Origin: Dolomitihabitans soli
GTDB lineage: Bacteria > Actinomycetota > Actinomycetes > Streptosporangiales > Streptosporangiaceae
Length of the DNA stretch: 64,000 nt
Direction: 5' to 3'
NCBI RefSeq assembly: GCF_022213955.1
Contig: NZ_JAKNTW010000001.1
Coordinates: 434,001-498,000, forward strand
Each line of letters starts with the position of its first letter. The stretch's first letter is position 1. This document shows positions 51,700-60,538 of the stretch, one piece after another. The notes under the pieces were generated by a model, which did not search any database, had not been told where the DNA came from, and saw nothing but the letters and a program-made list of their open reading frames with translations. A program made the position numbers and the translations under genes.

Positions 51700-53163
51700 G
51701 TGTCTACCGACGCATCAGCCCCAGCCACCACACCTGTCACCGCCAGAGCGCGGACAGTGGCACTCGCCGTCATCCTGCTGGCGAGCTTCATGGACCTGCT
51801 CGACGTCACCATCGTGAACATCACTCTGCCCTCCGTCAGAGCGGAGCTCGATGCCTCGCCCGCGCACCTGCAGTGGATGCTCGCCGGCTACACGCTCACG
51901 TTCGCCCTGGGCATCATCACCGGGGCCAGGCTCGGCGACCTGTACGGCTACAAGCGCGTCTTCCTCGTAGGAATCGCGGGCTTCACCGTCGCTTCCGCCC
52001 TGTGCGGCGCCGCCCCCACCGCCGAGGTACTGGTGGGCGCCCGCGTCGTCCAGGGCCTCTTCGCCGCGGCGATGGTTCCCCAGGTGCTCTCACAGATCCA
52101 GCTCATGTACGCCCCGCACGAGCGCGGCGGAGCCATGGCGGCCTTCTCCTCCCTGTCCGGGCTGGCGGCCGCCACCGGGCCGATCCTCGGCGCGATGCTG
52201 CTGGAGGCCGACTGGTTCGGCCAGGGCTGGCGAACCGTGTTCTGGATCAACGTCCCCGTCGGCATCCTGGCATTCCTCACAGCCGCCGCCGTACTGCCGG
52301 AGGCACGCAGCACCACACGGCCACGCCTTGACCTCGCCGGCGTCCTCATCTCGTCAGCGGGTCTGGTCCTGGTCCTCTACCCGCTCATCAAGGGCAGCGA
52401 GCAAGGCAGCAGCTGGCCCCTATGGGCATACGTGAGCATGATCCTCGGCGTCACTGTTCTGGCCGGCTTCGTCCGGCATCAGTGGCACCTCTCCGGCCGA
52501 GGGAAGTCCCCTCTGATCGAGGTCGCGCTCTTTCGGGTGCGCTCGGTCGGCGGCGGCCTCCTGATCCAGTTTCTCTTCTTTCTCCCGGTGATGGGCTTCT
52601 TCCTCACCTTCATGCAACTCCTTCAGCCCGGCCTCGGCATGACACCCATGAGCGCCGGACTGACGATCCTGCCGTGGCCGATCGCCACCACCCTCGCAGC
52701 CGGACTCGGAGCGGCGGTGCTGCTTCCACGCCTCGGGCGCACCACGGTGCAGATCGGGCTCGTCGTGCTGGCCGCCGGCTTCGTTCTCCTCGCCGTGGCC
52801 GCGGACTCCGCCACACCCGCCACGAACTGGGTCAGCTTCCTGCCCGGTGTCGTCGTCGGCGGCCTGGGGATGGGGCTGACCGTGGCGCCGCTGGCCCAAC
52901 TGACTCTGGACAAGGTCCCCGCCAGCCATGCGGCTTCCGGATCCGGCCTGTTCAACACCGTCGCTCAGCTCGCCGCGTCCGTGGGAGTAGCCCTCTTCGG
53001 CACGGTCTTCTTCGCTCGGCTGTCCACCCACGCCGGCGAGCCGACCGGCGGATACACAACAGCCTTCACCGCCACCATCTGGGGCAGCCTCCTCCTGCTC
53101 GCGATCACCTTCGCCGTCAGTTTCCTGCTGCCGCGCAAAGGGGCTGTATCCACCCCGGCCTAG
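51700..53163 (+). CDS. MFS transporter, DHA2 (14-TMS) drug efflux family
   Basis: A 487-residue protein with about 14 hydrophobic helices. It has the DHA2 landmarks LDVTIVNITLPSVRAEL in helix 1, GARLGDLYGYKRVF in the first loop, and the antiporter motif C region (GLAAATGPILGAML). It would export hydrophobic drugs by proton antiport. GTG 51700 follows GGAGAG. Paired with the divergent marR. Confidence 0.92.
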   Translation: MSTDASAPATTPVTARARTVALAVILLASFMDLLDVTIVNITLPSVRAELDASPAHLQWMLAGYTLTFALGIITGARLGDLYGYKRVFLVGIAGFTVASALCGAAPTAEVLVGARVVQGLFAAAMVPQVLSQIQLMYAPHERGGAMAAFSSLSGLAAATGPILGAMLLEADWFGQGWRTVFWINVPVGILAFLTAAAVLPEARSTTRPRLDLAGVLISSAGLVLVLYPLIKGSEQGSSWPLWAYVSMILGVTVLAGFVRHQWHLSGRGKSPLIEVALFRVRSVGGGLLIQFLFFLPVMGFFLTFMQLLQPGLGMTPMSAGLTILPWPIATTLAAGLGAAVLLPRLGRTTVQIGLVVLAAGFVLLAVAADSATPATNWVSFLPGVVVGGLGMGLTVAPLAQLTLDKVPASHAASGSGLFNTVAQLAASVGVALFGTVFFARLSTHAGEPTGGYTTAFTATIWGSLLLLAITFAVSFLLPRKGAVSTPA

Positions 53164-53220
53164 GTGCTGACCCCGTCTCGCGAACCTGATCGCGGGCACC
53201 GGCAAATAGCAGGTGTGACG

Positions 53221-53817
53221 ATGATGGATCGATCAACCCCACCGGAGATCGAAATCGAGCAAAGTGACACGTCGCTGATCGACCGGTCACTGCGCGAACC
53301 AGAGATCTTCTCCCTCGTGTTCGACCGGTACGGAGGTCAGGTACACCGCTATCTGGCGCGGCGGGCAGGACCGGGCGACGCCGACGACCTGATGTCCGAA
53401 ACGTTCCTGGCAGCGTTCAAACAACGCGATCGCTTCACCTCCAGCCGAAGCCCCACCGGCGCACTGCCGTGGCTGCTGGGCATCGCGACCAATTTGCTCC
53501 GCATGCACCAACGATCCGAGGCCAGGCGCTGGGCCGCTTTGGCGCGTACCGGAGCTGAACCGGCGGTACCGGCGCCGGCCGATCAGGTGGTCGCCCGGGT
53601 CGACGCGGAAGTCGCCTTCCGGCTGATGGCCGGAGTGCTCGAAGAGCTGGCGGACGGTGATCGCGATGCGCTGTTGCTCTTTGCCTGGGCCGGGCTGACG
53701 TACGAGGAGATCGCCGTCGCCCTGGGCGTTCCCATCGGAACCGTCCGGTCACGCCTTCACCGAGCCCGGCTCCGGCTGCGCACCGCGCTCTCCGCCTCCA
53801 ACGACGAAAAGGAATGA
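53221..53817 (+). CDS. ECF RNA polymerase sigma factor
   Basis: A 198-residue sigma factor with region 2 (FSLVFDRYGGQVHRYLARRAGPGDADDLMSETFLAAF) and region 4 (DALLLFAWAGLTYEEIAVALGVPIGTVRSRLHRARLRLR). The ATG at 53221 with AGG upstream is preferred; an earlier ATG at 53164 lies immediately after the pump gene's stop. It overlaps the next gene (ATGA), whose membrane product is its probable regulator. Confidence 0.9.
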   Translation: MMDRSTPPEIEIEQSDTSLIDRSLREPEIFSLVFDRYGGQVHRYLARRAGPGDADDLMSETFLAAFKQRDRFTSSRSPTGALPWLLGIATNLLRMHQRSEARRWAALARTGAEPAVPAPADQVVARVDAEVAFRLMAGVLEELADGDRDALLLFAWAGLTYEEIAVALGVPIGTVRSRLHRARLRLRTALSASNDEKE

Positions 53818-54479
53818 CGACCATGGATGAGATCGAGCTGCTGAGCAGCATGGGAACGGATGTGCCGCCGGTGTCCGAGCGGGCTCAGGCCCAGACAAGG
53901 TCCGTGTTGCTGGCCGCGGCAACGGACGAACGCGGGAGTGCGGCCGAAACGCTCCTGCCGTCCGCGCCACCTCTGTCGCCCGCCCGCGACGGCCGGTTCC
54001 GAACCCGCCGAAGGCTGAAGCTCGGCCTCGTCGCCATTGGGCTGGCCCTCTCCGCGGCGATCATCCTCCCGTTGACGACCGGTACGGAAGACCCCGCTCA
54101 CGCGGCCTACCTCCTGACCAAGAACCCCGGCGGCACGATCACCATCACGATCAACCAGTTCACTGACGCGAAGAAGCTGGAGCAGGATCTGAGGCAGCTG
54201 GGGGTCGCCGCCGTCGTGGACTACGTGCCCGAGGGCAAGCGCTGCCAGGAACCGCGCGCCCGCTATCTGGGCACCCTTGTCAACCGCGTGGTTCAAGCGG
54301 ACGCGGGCGCGAGCTTCACGCTTCATCCGGAAATGATCGAGACCGGCCAGACCTTGGTGGCCACTGCGACGTTCAACGATCCCACCGATGCCGGCTCGGG
54401 CTCGGCGATCGGCTTCGAACTGGCGGAAGGCACGGTCGCGCCGTGCACACAACTCGACAGCGATCAAGCCGCCGAATAG
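53814..54479 (+). CDS. Membrane protein coupled to ECF sigma factor (putative anti-sigma)
   Basis: A 221-residue protein with an acidic N-terminal cytoplasmic region (about 1-65), one transmembrane helix (LKLGLVAIGLALSAAIILPL, about 68-88) and an extracytoplasmic domain. This arrangement and the ATGA overlap with the sigma gene fit the CU044_5270/anti-sigma-like partners of actinobacterial ECF operons. No HxxxCxxC zinc motif is visible, so it is not a ZAS-type anti-sigma factor. Confidence 0.7.
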   Translation: MTTMDEIELLSSMGTDVPPVSERAQAQTRSVLLAAATDERGSAAETLLPSAPPLSPARDGRFRTRRRLKLGLVAIGLALSAAIILPLTTGTEDPAHAAYLLTKNPGGTITITINQFTDAKKLEQDLRQLGVAAVVDYVPEGKRCQEPRARYLGTLVNRVVQADAGASFTLHPEMIETGQTLVATATFNDPTDAGSGSAIGFELAEGTVAPCTQLDSDQAAE

Positions 54480-54591
54480 GAGGCCGCCGGTGGCGCGCGG
54501 GTAGACGCATCTCAGGTTTCCAGCAGGAGCTTCGGGGCCGGCAGCGGGCCGCCGGGGAAGTGCTGTAGTGCCACCACGGGCTAAGGGCTTG

Positions 54592-54623
54592 GGGTGTGTG
54601 GGCGTTCCAACGCCCACACACCC
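54592..54623. terminator. Strong bidirectional terminator hairpin
   Basis: GGGTGTGTGGGCGTT (54592-54606) pairs perfectly over 15 bp with 54609-54623, leaving a 2-nt gap. It lies between the convergent genes ending at 54479 and 54772 and is the best stem in the window. Confidence 0.85.
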
Positions 54624-54771
54624 TCTCCCACCCGGGGAAACCTGTCAGGTGTCCGGACTCAGGCCGACCCGGCGGCGTGACCCGGTGCGGCCGGCTCTCG
54701 TCCTGCTCGGCGGGTGGTGTTGCCCGCTACGGTCGTGGAGGACCGTCGGCCTGGCGTTGCAGCTGTTCTCA

Positions 54772-55968
54772 TCAGCAGCCCTTGGCCGGCGGTGAGCAGA
54801 ATTGGACCTCGGGGTAGCGCGGGGAGGGCTTGTCGAGCAGGGGTTGCGGCTTGCCGCGCAGGTGCAGGTCGAAGAAGGCTGAGACGTACTTGCGGGTGAT
54901 GTCCATCGAGCGGGTTCCCTTCAGGCCGCCGCCGAGGTCCGCGCCGAGTTGCTGGATCAGCATGTCGTAGTCGGTGAAGGACGGGTGCAGCGCCCCCTCC
55001 ACCTCCAGCCAGCGTTTCCAACCGGTCATGTGCTCCCAGTCACGTTTCCACGTGTCGTCCTTCTCCTGCGTGCCGAAGATCAAGAACGGTCGTGCCAGTC
55101 CGCTCTCCGGGATCGGGAGGAAGAACCTGCCGTCCATGTTGATCCCGGCGCGTACCCGCGAGTCTCGCAGCATGGTCTCAGGGGCGGCGGCGCCTCCGGC
55201 GGAGCTGCCCGCCATCGCGATCCGGGACGGATCGATCAGAGCGGCGCCCTTCCACTTGGGGTGTGGACCGGTCAGCTGGTCGAGCACGAAGGAGATGTCG
55301 ATCACCCGGCTCCGGATCACCTTTCGGCCGAAGTCGTCGGGGTCGGCGTTGTCATCGGATTCGATCTCGCACGCGGCGCAGGTGGTGACACGCCCGTCGG
55401 GGAAGGTGGTGGCGAAGTTCTCGTAGGTGTGGTCGATGCTCGCCACCACGTACCCTCGGCTCGCCAGGTCCTCGGCCAGGCCCGTCAGTGAACTGCGCAC
55501 CCAGGTGAAACCTGGAGACAGCACCACGAGCGGCAGACCGCGCCGGCGCCCCGCCGGCTCGGCGTCGGCGAAGGCGTTCGTCCGGGTCCAGCTCAGTCCC
55601 TCGGGCGGTATCTTCTCCAGTTCCTCTATCCCTGAGCCCTTCAAGAGCAGCTCCGACTCCTTGGGCGTGACGTACGGCGCGCGCCGTTCGCCGCGTGCCT
55701 GCGTCGGATACCACAGGGAGACCATGAGCTCCCTGGCCTCGGCGGAGGGCACCCACGGGTCGGGGCGCGAGGTGTCCGTCAGGTGCAGGGATGTCGTGCC
55801 GACCTGGTGAGGGCCGGTCGGCTCGGGCAGAAACGGCGTGCTGATCGCGGCGGCGGCAGCGGCGGGGGCCGGCGCCGAGAAGGCGGGGGCCACGAGGGCG
55901 AGGAGTCCCGCGACCGTGGCCAGAAGCACCGGCTTCTTCCGTGCCGGGCGGGTGTTGTCATGTGGCAT
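54772..55968 (-). CDS. Secreted platelet-activating-factor acetylhydrolase-like alpha/beta hydrolase
   Basis: 398 residues with an N-terminal signal sequence (basic RPARKKP then a hydrophobic stretch ending near PAAAAAA). The hydrolase domain has LMVSLWYPT, LPLVVLSPGF, the nucleophile Ser in AGSSAGG, and a late His in ALHPSFTD, matching the PAF-AH p-II family. It would hydrolyse short acyl esters or polyester outside the cell. The ATG at 55968 starts the signal peptide; the longer frame upstream is not convincing. Confidence 0.85.
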   Translation of the reverse strand: MPHDNTRPARKKPVLLATVAGLLALVAPAFSAPAPAAAAAAISTPFLPEPTGPHQVGTTSLHLTDTSRPDPWVPSAEARELMVSLWYPTQARGERRAPYVTPKESELLLKGSGIEELEKIPPEGLSWTRTNAFADAEPAGRRRGLPLVVLSPGFTWVRSSLTGLAEDLASRGYVVASIDHTYENFATTFPDGRVTTCAACEIESDDNADPDDFGRKVIRSRVIDISFVLDQLTGPHPKWKGAALIDPSRIAMAGSSAGGAAAPETMLRDSRVRAGINMDGRFFLPIPESGLARPFLIFGTQEKDDTWKRDWEHMTGWKRWLEVEGALHPSFTDYDMLIQQLGADLGGGLKGTRSMDITRKYVSAFFDLHLRGKPQPLLDKPSPRYPEVQFCSPPAKGC

Positions 55969-56350
55969 GGGTTGATCTTGCGGCTTGGGGATCGCCGCCG
56001 GCACCGGTCGAAGGGCCCGTTGCCGCCGTTCCCAGCCGTACTTTCGACCGATTCCAGGCGGGTCGCGGCGGCGGGCTCGGTGGTTCTTCCGGGCCTGCGG
56101 GGCCGTTCCGCCCCTCGGCCGCGCGGTGTTCGGGGAGCGTTGAGGCCGCCGCGCCCGGCGGACGCCTTCCTGCGCCTGCTCGACCGGCTCGCCACCACCG
56201 GCTGCTCGCGCGTCGCCGTCCACTTCGACAAGCACCGAACGCCGTGCGGCTCCCTACCCTTCTGACCAGCGGGGATCAGGTGTGAGAGGCAGTTGATGGG
56301 GGACGGACACACGTGACGGCGCACGCTGAGCGGAGGCATACGGGGTCCCT
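55969..56350. other. 382-bp intergenic region with a coding-like relic
   Basis: Divergent spacer between the secreted hydrolase and the GH15 gene. The part 56080-56265 has coding-like codon bias on the plus strand (see pseudogene entry). No dyad or RNA gene stands out. The GH15 gene start is preceded by GGAGGC at 56333-56338. Confidence 0.5.
56080..56265 (+). pseudogene. Possible truncated gene relic
   Basis: A plus-strand frame from a GTG at 56080 to a TGA at 56265 has nearly all codons ending in G or C in its last 45 codons and an ordinary protein-like end (RLLDRLATTGCSRVAVHFDK). It lacks a convincing RBS and a recognisable family and could be the tail of a lost gene or a real small protein. 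Confidence 0.25.
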
Positions 56351-58174
56351 ATGAGCAGCACTCCGATCGCAGATCACGCCCTGCTGTCCGACTGCCACTC
56401 CGCCGCGCTCGTCACCTCCGGCGGCTCGGTGGACTGGTTGTGCTTTCCCCGGTTCGACAGTCCGTCGATCTTCGGCCGGCTGCTCGACGACGGTGCGGGG
56501 CACTGGTCGATCCGCCCGGCGGCCGACGGGGAGACCTCCCGGCGCTACCTCGACCACACGCTGGTGCTGGAAACGACCTTCCGGACGGCGACGGGCACCG
56601 TGCTGCTGACCGAGGCGCTGGCCATGGGGCTGGGGAACTCGGGTCACCGGCTCGGCGAGGGCGCCCCGCACCTGCTGCTCCGCTCGCTGACCTGCACGGA
56701 CGGCGAGGTCGACGTCGACGTCGAGTATGTCCCGCGGCCCGAGTACGGCATCGTCATGCCCCTGCTGTCGGAGGTGGAGGGCGGCGTCACCGCGCGTGGC
56801 GGAGCCGAGTGGCTGGTGCTGTCCACGCCCGTCCCGATGACGCTGGACAACTGCGGCGCGCACTGCCGTACGACGCTGAGGGCGGGAGAAGCCGTCGGCT
56901 TCGCTCTGCACCGCTCGACGCTGGAAGCGCTGCCCGCGCGGGTCTGGACGCAGGACGAGATCGCCGCGCTGCTGGCCGCCACCGTGGACGCCTGGCGGTC
57001 GTGGTCGGCGCTGCACCAGAACTACGAGGGGCCATGGCGTGAGCTGGTCCACCACAGCGGGCTGGTGCTGCAGGCGCTCACCTACCAGCCCAGCGGCGCC
57101 ATCGTCGCGGCCGCCACCACGTCGTTGCCCGAGGGGATCGGGGGGATACGCAACTGGGACTACCGTTTCTCCTGGGTGCGCGACGCCAGCTTCACCATGG
57201 AGGCGCTGTGGGTGGCGGCCTGCCCCGACGAGGCCGACCGCTTCTTCGCCTTCATGACCACTGCGGCGGCCAGTTCCATGGCGCGCGGGGAGTCGCTGCA
57301 GATCATGTTCGGCGTCGGCGGCGAGCACGATCTCACCGAACGGGTGCTGCCGCATCTGGCGGGATGGCGGGACAGCCGTCCGGTGCGGGTGGGCAACGGC
57401 GCGTGGAACCAGCGGCAACTGGATGTGTACGGCGAGCTGCTCGGCGCGGCCCATCGCCTGTCCGGCCAGCTCACCTACCTCGACCCGGACCTGCGCGACT
57501 TCCTCGTCGCCCTCGTCGACACCGCCGTGCTGCGCTGGGGGGAGACCGACCACGGCATCTGGGAGGTGCCGGGACGGCGCAGGCACTTCGTGCACTCCAA
57601 GGTCATGTGCTGGGTCGCGCTCGACCGCGGCATCGCCATGGCTGCCCGTCTGGACGCCGACGGCAGGGTCGCCGAGTGGAAGGCGGCGCGGGAGGAGATC
57701 CGGGAGACCGTGCTCCGCGACGGCTGGAACGACACGGTCGGCGCCTTCACCCAGTACTTCGGGTCCGCGGAGATCGACGCGTCCGCCTTGATGATGCCGA
57801 TCGTCGGGTTCCTGCCCGCCGACGACCCCAGGGTGCTGGCCACGATCGACGCCGTCGCCGATCGGCTCACCGACGGGCACGGCCTGGTCCGCCGTTACCG
57901 GAGCGGCGTCGACGGCTTGGCCGGCGAGGAGGGCGCCTTCCTGCTGTGCACCTTCTGGCTCGCGCAGGCGCTGGCCATGTCCGGTCAGCTCGGACGGGCC
58001 CGCGTCGTCTTCGCACGAGCCGCCCGCTTCGTCAACGACGTCGGCCTGCTCGCCGAGGAGGTCGATCCGGTGACCGGCGAGTCGCTCGGCAACGTTCCCC
58101 AGGCGTTCAGCCACATCGGCCTGGTCAACGCCGCCTGGGCGATCGCCGAGGCCGAAGCGTCACCCCGGGCGTGA
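56351..58174 (+). CDS. Glycoside hydrolase family 15 (trehalase/glucoamylase-like)
   Basis: A 607-residue cytoplasmic enzyme. The N terminus (IADHALLSDCHSAALV, VDWLCFPRFDSPSIFGRLLDD) is the beta-sandwich domain typical of bacterial GH15. The (alpha/alpha)6 barrel has GIGGIRNWDYRFSWVRDAS. The two catalytic glutamates are in HGIWEVPG (about residue 404) and LAGEEGAFLLCTFW (about 525). The closest characterised group is mycobacterial GH15 trehalase, so hydrolysis of trehalose to glucose is likely; glucoamylase activity is an alternative. Confidence 0.93.
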   Translation: MSSTPIADHALLSDCHSAALVTSGGSVDWLCFPRFDSPSIFGRLLDDGAGHWSIRPAADGETSRRYLDHTLVLETTFRTATGTVLLTEALAMGLGNSGHRLGEGAPHLLLRSLTCTDGEVDVDVEYVPRPEYGIVMPLLSEVEGGVTARGGAEWLVLSTPVPMTLDNCGAHCRTTLRAGEAVGFALHRSTLEALPARVWTQDEIAALLAATVDAWRSWSALHQNYEGPWRELVHHSGLVLQALTYQPSGAIVAAATTSLPEGIGGIRNWDYRFSWVRDASFTMEALWVAACPDEADRFFAFMTTAAASSMARGESLQIMFGVGGEHDLTERVLPHLAGWRDSRPVRVGNGAWNQRQLDVYGELLGAAHRLSGQLTYLDPDLRDFLVALVDTAVLRWGETDHGIWEVPGRRRHFVHSKVMCWVALDRGIAMAARLDADGRVAEWKAAREEIRETVLRDGWNDTVGAFTQYFGSAEIDASALMMPIVGFLPADDPRVLATIDAVADRLTDGHGLVRRYRSGVDGLAGEEGAFLLCTFWLAQALAMSGQLGRARVVFARAARFVNDVGLLAEEVDPVTGESLGNVPQAFSHIGLVNAAWAIAEAEASPRA

Positions 58175-58247
58175 CGGCACCGCCTGGGTGGTGTGTGAGG
58201 TCCGATGACCGCCGGTGCTCGGGAGCCGTCCGGCCGAGGATCGGCCT

Positions 58248-58721
58248 ATGAGTCATGACATCCGGGCCATCGAGCCCGACGTGGTGGGGTCGCTGCTGAC
58301 GATGGACGACGCTGGGCGGCCGCCGCAGATGGTCGTCGATGACGAGGGGGGCAGTCCGCTGCGTTGCTGCCTGGGCAAGGCACGTCCCGGGGAGCGGATC
58401 GCGCTGGTGACCTATGCGCCGTTGCGGCGCTGGGCGGCGGAGACGCGGGTGGACCCGGGCGCGTACGACGAGCAGGGGCCGATCTTCGTTCACCTGACCG
58501 GCTGCCCGGGGGCGGAGCCCGGCTGGCCCGGGGCGCACACCAGCCACCGGATGCTCCGTGCGTACGCCGCCGACGGCCACATCCTGGGGGGCCGCTATCT
58601 GGCTGAGGGGGCCGACCCCGAGGTGGCGCTGAAGGAGGCGTTCGAGGACGAGGAGGTGGCGGTGGTGCACGTGCGCGCGATCGAGTTCGGCTGTTTCCAG
58701 TTCGAGGTACGGCGCGGCTGA
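58248..58721 (+). CDS. DUF1203 family protein
   Basis: A 157-residue protein with GGSPLRCCLGKARPGERIALVTYAPL, GPIFVHLTGC and the C-terminal EVAVVHVRAIEFGCFQFEVRR, matching the DUF1203 family. Its function is not known. The ATG at 58248 aligns with family members; the GTG upstream at 58215 is unlikely. Downstream it converges with selD. Confidence 0.82.
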   Translation: MSHDIRAIEPDVVGSLLTMDDAGRPPQMVVDDEGGSPLRCCLGKARPGERIALVTYAPLRRWAAETRVDPGAYDEQGPIFVHLTGCPGAEPGWPGAHTSHRMLRAYAADGHILGGRYLAEGADPEVALKEAFEDEEVAVVHVRAIEFGCFQFEVRRG

Positions 58722-58930
58722 GAGCGGGTGTGCCCCACGGCGCGGACCCGTCCGCGGAGGCCGTCGCCGTCGCTGTTCTCGGCGCGGTCCAGCCGGTGGC
58801 CGCGTGGGTTCGCGGGCCGCGACGAGTACGGCATGCTGACCACACCCACCACCGCGCGGTCCGACCGGTGGTCGCTTGGGGTTCGCGGGAGTCCCGGTCC
58901 GGGGCAGTTGGTCGTGTGCGGGGGCCGGGG

Positions 58931-59920
58931 TCAGCGGATTTCGAGGGTGTGGGATCGGCGGGTGACCAGTTCGCCGATCACCGGGGCGCCGGGGATCTCG
59001 CCGGCGAGCAGGAGGCCGCCCGAGGTCTGGGCGTCGGCGAGGAGGAGGAGGGTCTCCTCGTCGGTGTCGCCGGGATCGGTGTGCGGGGCCACCCAGCCGA
59101 GGTTGCGGCGGGAGCCGCCCGGTACGTAGCCCTTGCCGGCGGAGTCGCGGGCCCCCTCGATGAACGGTACGGCCGAGGCGTCGAGCACCGCCGTCACCCC
59201 GGAGGCGCGGGCGAGCTTGTAGAGGTGGCCGAGCAGTCCGAAACCGGTGACGTCGGTGGCGCAGCGCACACCGGCCGCGAGGGCGGCGCGGGAGGCGTCG
59301 GCGTTGAGGCGGGTCATGGTCTCGATCGCCTGAGGGAAGATCTCGCCCGTCGTCTTGTGCCGGTTGTTCAGCACGCCCGAGCCGATCGGTTTGGACAGCG
59401 ACAGCGGCAGCCCGGCCCGGCCGGCGTCGTTGCGCATCAGCCGCGCCGGGTCGGCGGTGCCGGTGACGGCCATGCCGTACACCGGTTCGGGGCCGTGCAC
59501 GCTGTGCCCGCCCGCCAGGTGGCAGCCGGCCTGCCGGGTCACCGCCGCGCCGCCGCGCAGCACCTCCGCCGCGACCTCGTACGGCAGGTCCTCACGTGGC
59601 CAGCACAGCAGGTTGAGCGCGACGATCGGGGCGCCGCCCATCGCGTAGACGTCGGAGAGGGCGTTGGCGGCGGCGATCCGGCCCCAGTCGTAGGGGTCGT
59701 CGACGACGGGGGTGAAGAAGTCGGCGGTGCTGACGATCGCCTGCCCGTCGCCCAGCCGTACGACCGCCGCGTCGTCGCCCGTCTCCAGCCCCACCAGCAG
59801 TTCGCCGTGCGGGTCGACGGGGACGGTGACGCCGAGGCCGGCCAGCACGCCCTCCAACTCGCCCGCCGGGATCTTGCAGGCGCATCCGCCGCCCTGCGCG
59901 TAGTGCGTCAGCCGTCGCAT
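58931..59920 (-). CDS. selD: Selenide, water dikinase (selenophosphate synthetase)
   Basis: A 329-residue SelD that makes selenophosphate from selenide and ATP, the selenium donor for selenocysteine and 2-selenouridine. The catalytic loop is GGGCACKIP (Cys13 in the position of E. coli Cys17, Lys16), followed by GDDAAVVRLGDG, STADFFTPVVDDPYDWG, NALSDVYAMGG, LAGGHSVHGPEP and TSGGLLLAG. The ATG at 59920 is chosen because it begins directly before the active-site loop. It is the last gene of the minus-strand cluster that includes a probable selenoprotein (126-nt gap). No selA, selB or selC is in the window. Confidence 0.96.
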   Translation of the reverse strand: MRRLTHYAQGGGCACKIPAGELEGVLAGLGVTVPVDPHGELLVGLETGDDAAVVRLGDGQAIVSTADFFTPVVDDPYDWGRIAAANALSDVYAMGGAPIVALNLLCWPREDLPYEVAAEVLRGGAAVTRQAGCHLAGGHSVHGPEPVYGMAVTGTADPARLMRNDAGRAGLPLSLSKPIGSGVLNNRHKTTGEIFPQAIETMTRLNADASRAALAAGVRCATDVTGFGLLGHLYKLARASGVTAVLDASAVPFIEGARDSAGKGYVPGGSRRNLGWVAPHTDPGDTDEETLLLLADAQTSGGLLLAGEIPGAPVIGELVTRRSHTLEIR

Positions 59921-60046
59921 GCCCAGACTGTAACCCGCGGCGAACAGATCGTCACGAGCATTGGACGGCCGGTGGGCGGTGCTGCGCGTCGGTGAGTCCG
60001 GCGGGTGGGCGGGCGCGGGCATCGGGTGGGCCCGGCCGGTCGGTCG

Positions 60047-60538
60047 TCACGGGCGGCGGACGAGTTTCTGCCACAGGATTCGCGCGGCGAACGGCAGCGC
60101 GGCCGTCCGGCGTCCCGGTGCGACCAGGGCGGCCCCCCGCCACAGCAACCGCATGCCGTACAGCAGTTCCGTCGCGCCGGTGCCGTCGACCGCGACGGCG
60201 AGCGGCTTGGCGCACGGGGTCGCACCCGACAGCACGGGGAACTCCCCGGCCAGGTGCGGATCCCGGCACGACCTGACGATGACGGGTACGGCCAGCAGCC
60301 CGGCCAGCCGTTCGGCGATCGACGAGCAACCGCCACACGAGCTGTCGTAGACCACCACAAGCCTGGCCGTCGAAGTACCACGCGGGGCCGGGCAAGGGCC
60401 GGAGGGCCGGTGGTGAGAGGCAGCGCGGCGCGGGATGTCCGGCGGAGCGGGTGGCGTGGGGAGAGCTGGGTCGGGTGGGCGGAGCGCAGGTGTGGCCGGG
60501 GGAGGGGGAGACCGGAAGGGGAGGGGGTGGGGGGTCAT
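60047..60538 (-). CDS. Thioredoxin-like protein with CGGC motif
   Basis: 163 residues. The first 55 are Pro-rich and low complexity. A thioredoxin-like strand and redox motif follow, VVVYDSSCGGCSSIAERL (Cys68, Cys71), then a short domain with GATPCAKPLAVAVDGTG (the usual cis-proline region is not obvious). The start ATG at 60538 overlaps the stop of the membrane selenoprotein gene (ATGA). It probably reduces or receives disulfide/selenenylsulfide equivalents from its membrane neighbour (inference). The true N terminus might lie further in. Confidence 0.65.
   Translation of the reverse strand: MTPHPLPFRSPPPPATPALRPPDPALPTPPAPPDIPRRAASHHRPSGPCPAPRGTSTARLVVVYDSSCGGCSSIAERLAGLLAVPVIVRSCRDPHLAGEFPVLSGATPCAKPLAVAVDGTGATELLYGMRLLWRGAALVAPGRRTAALPFAARILWQKLVRRP

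Noticed and set aside
58722-58930. tRNA-Sec gene near selD
   Set aside because: No long variable arm or 8-bp acceptor cloverleaf could be found in this gap or in the others near the cluster.
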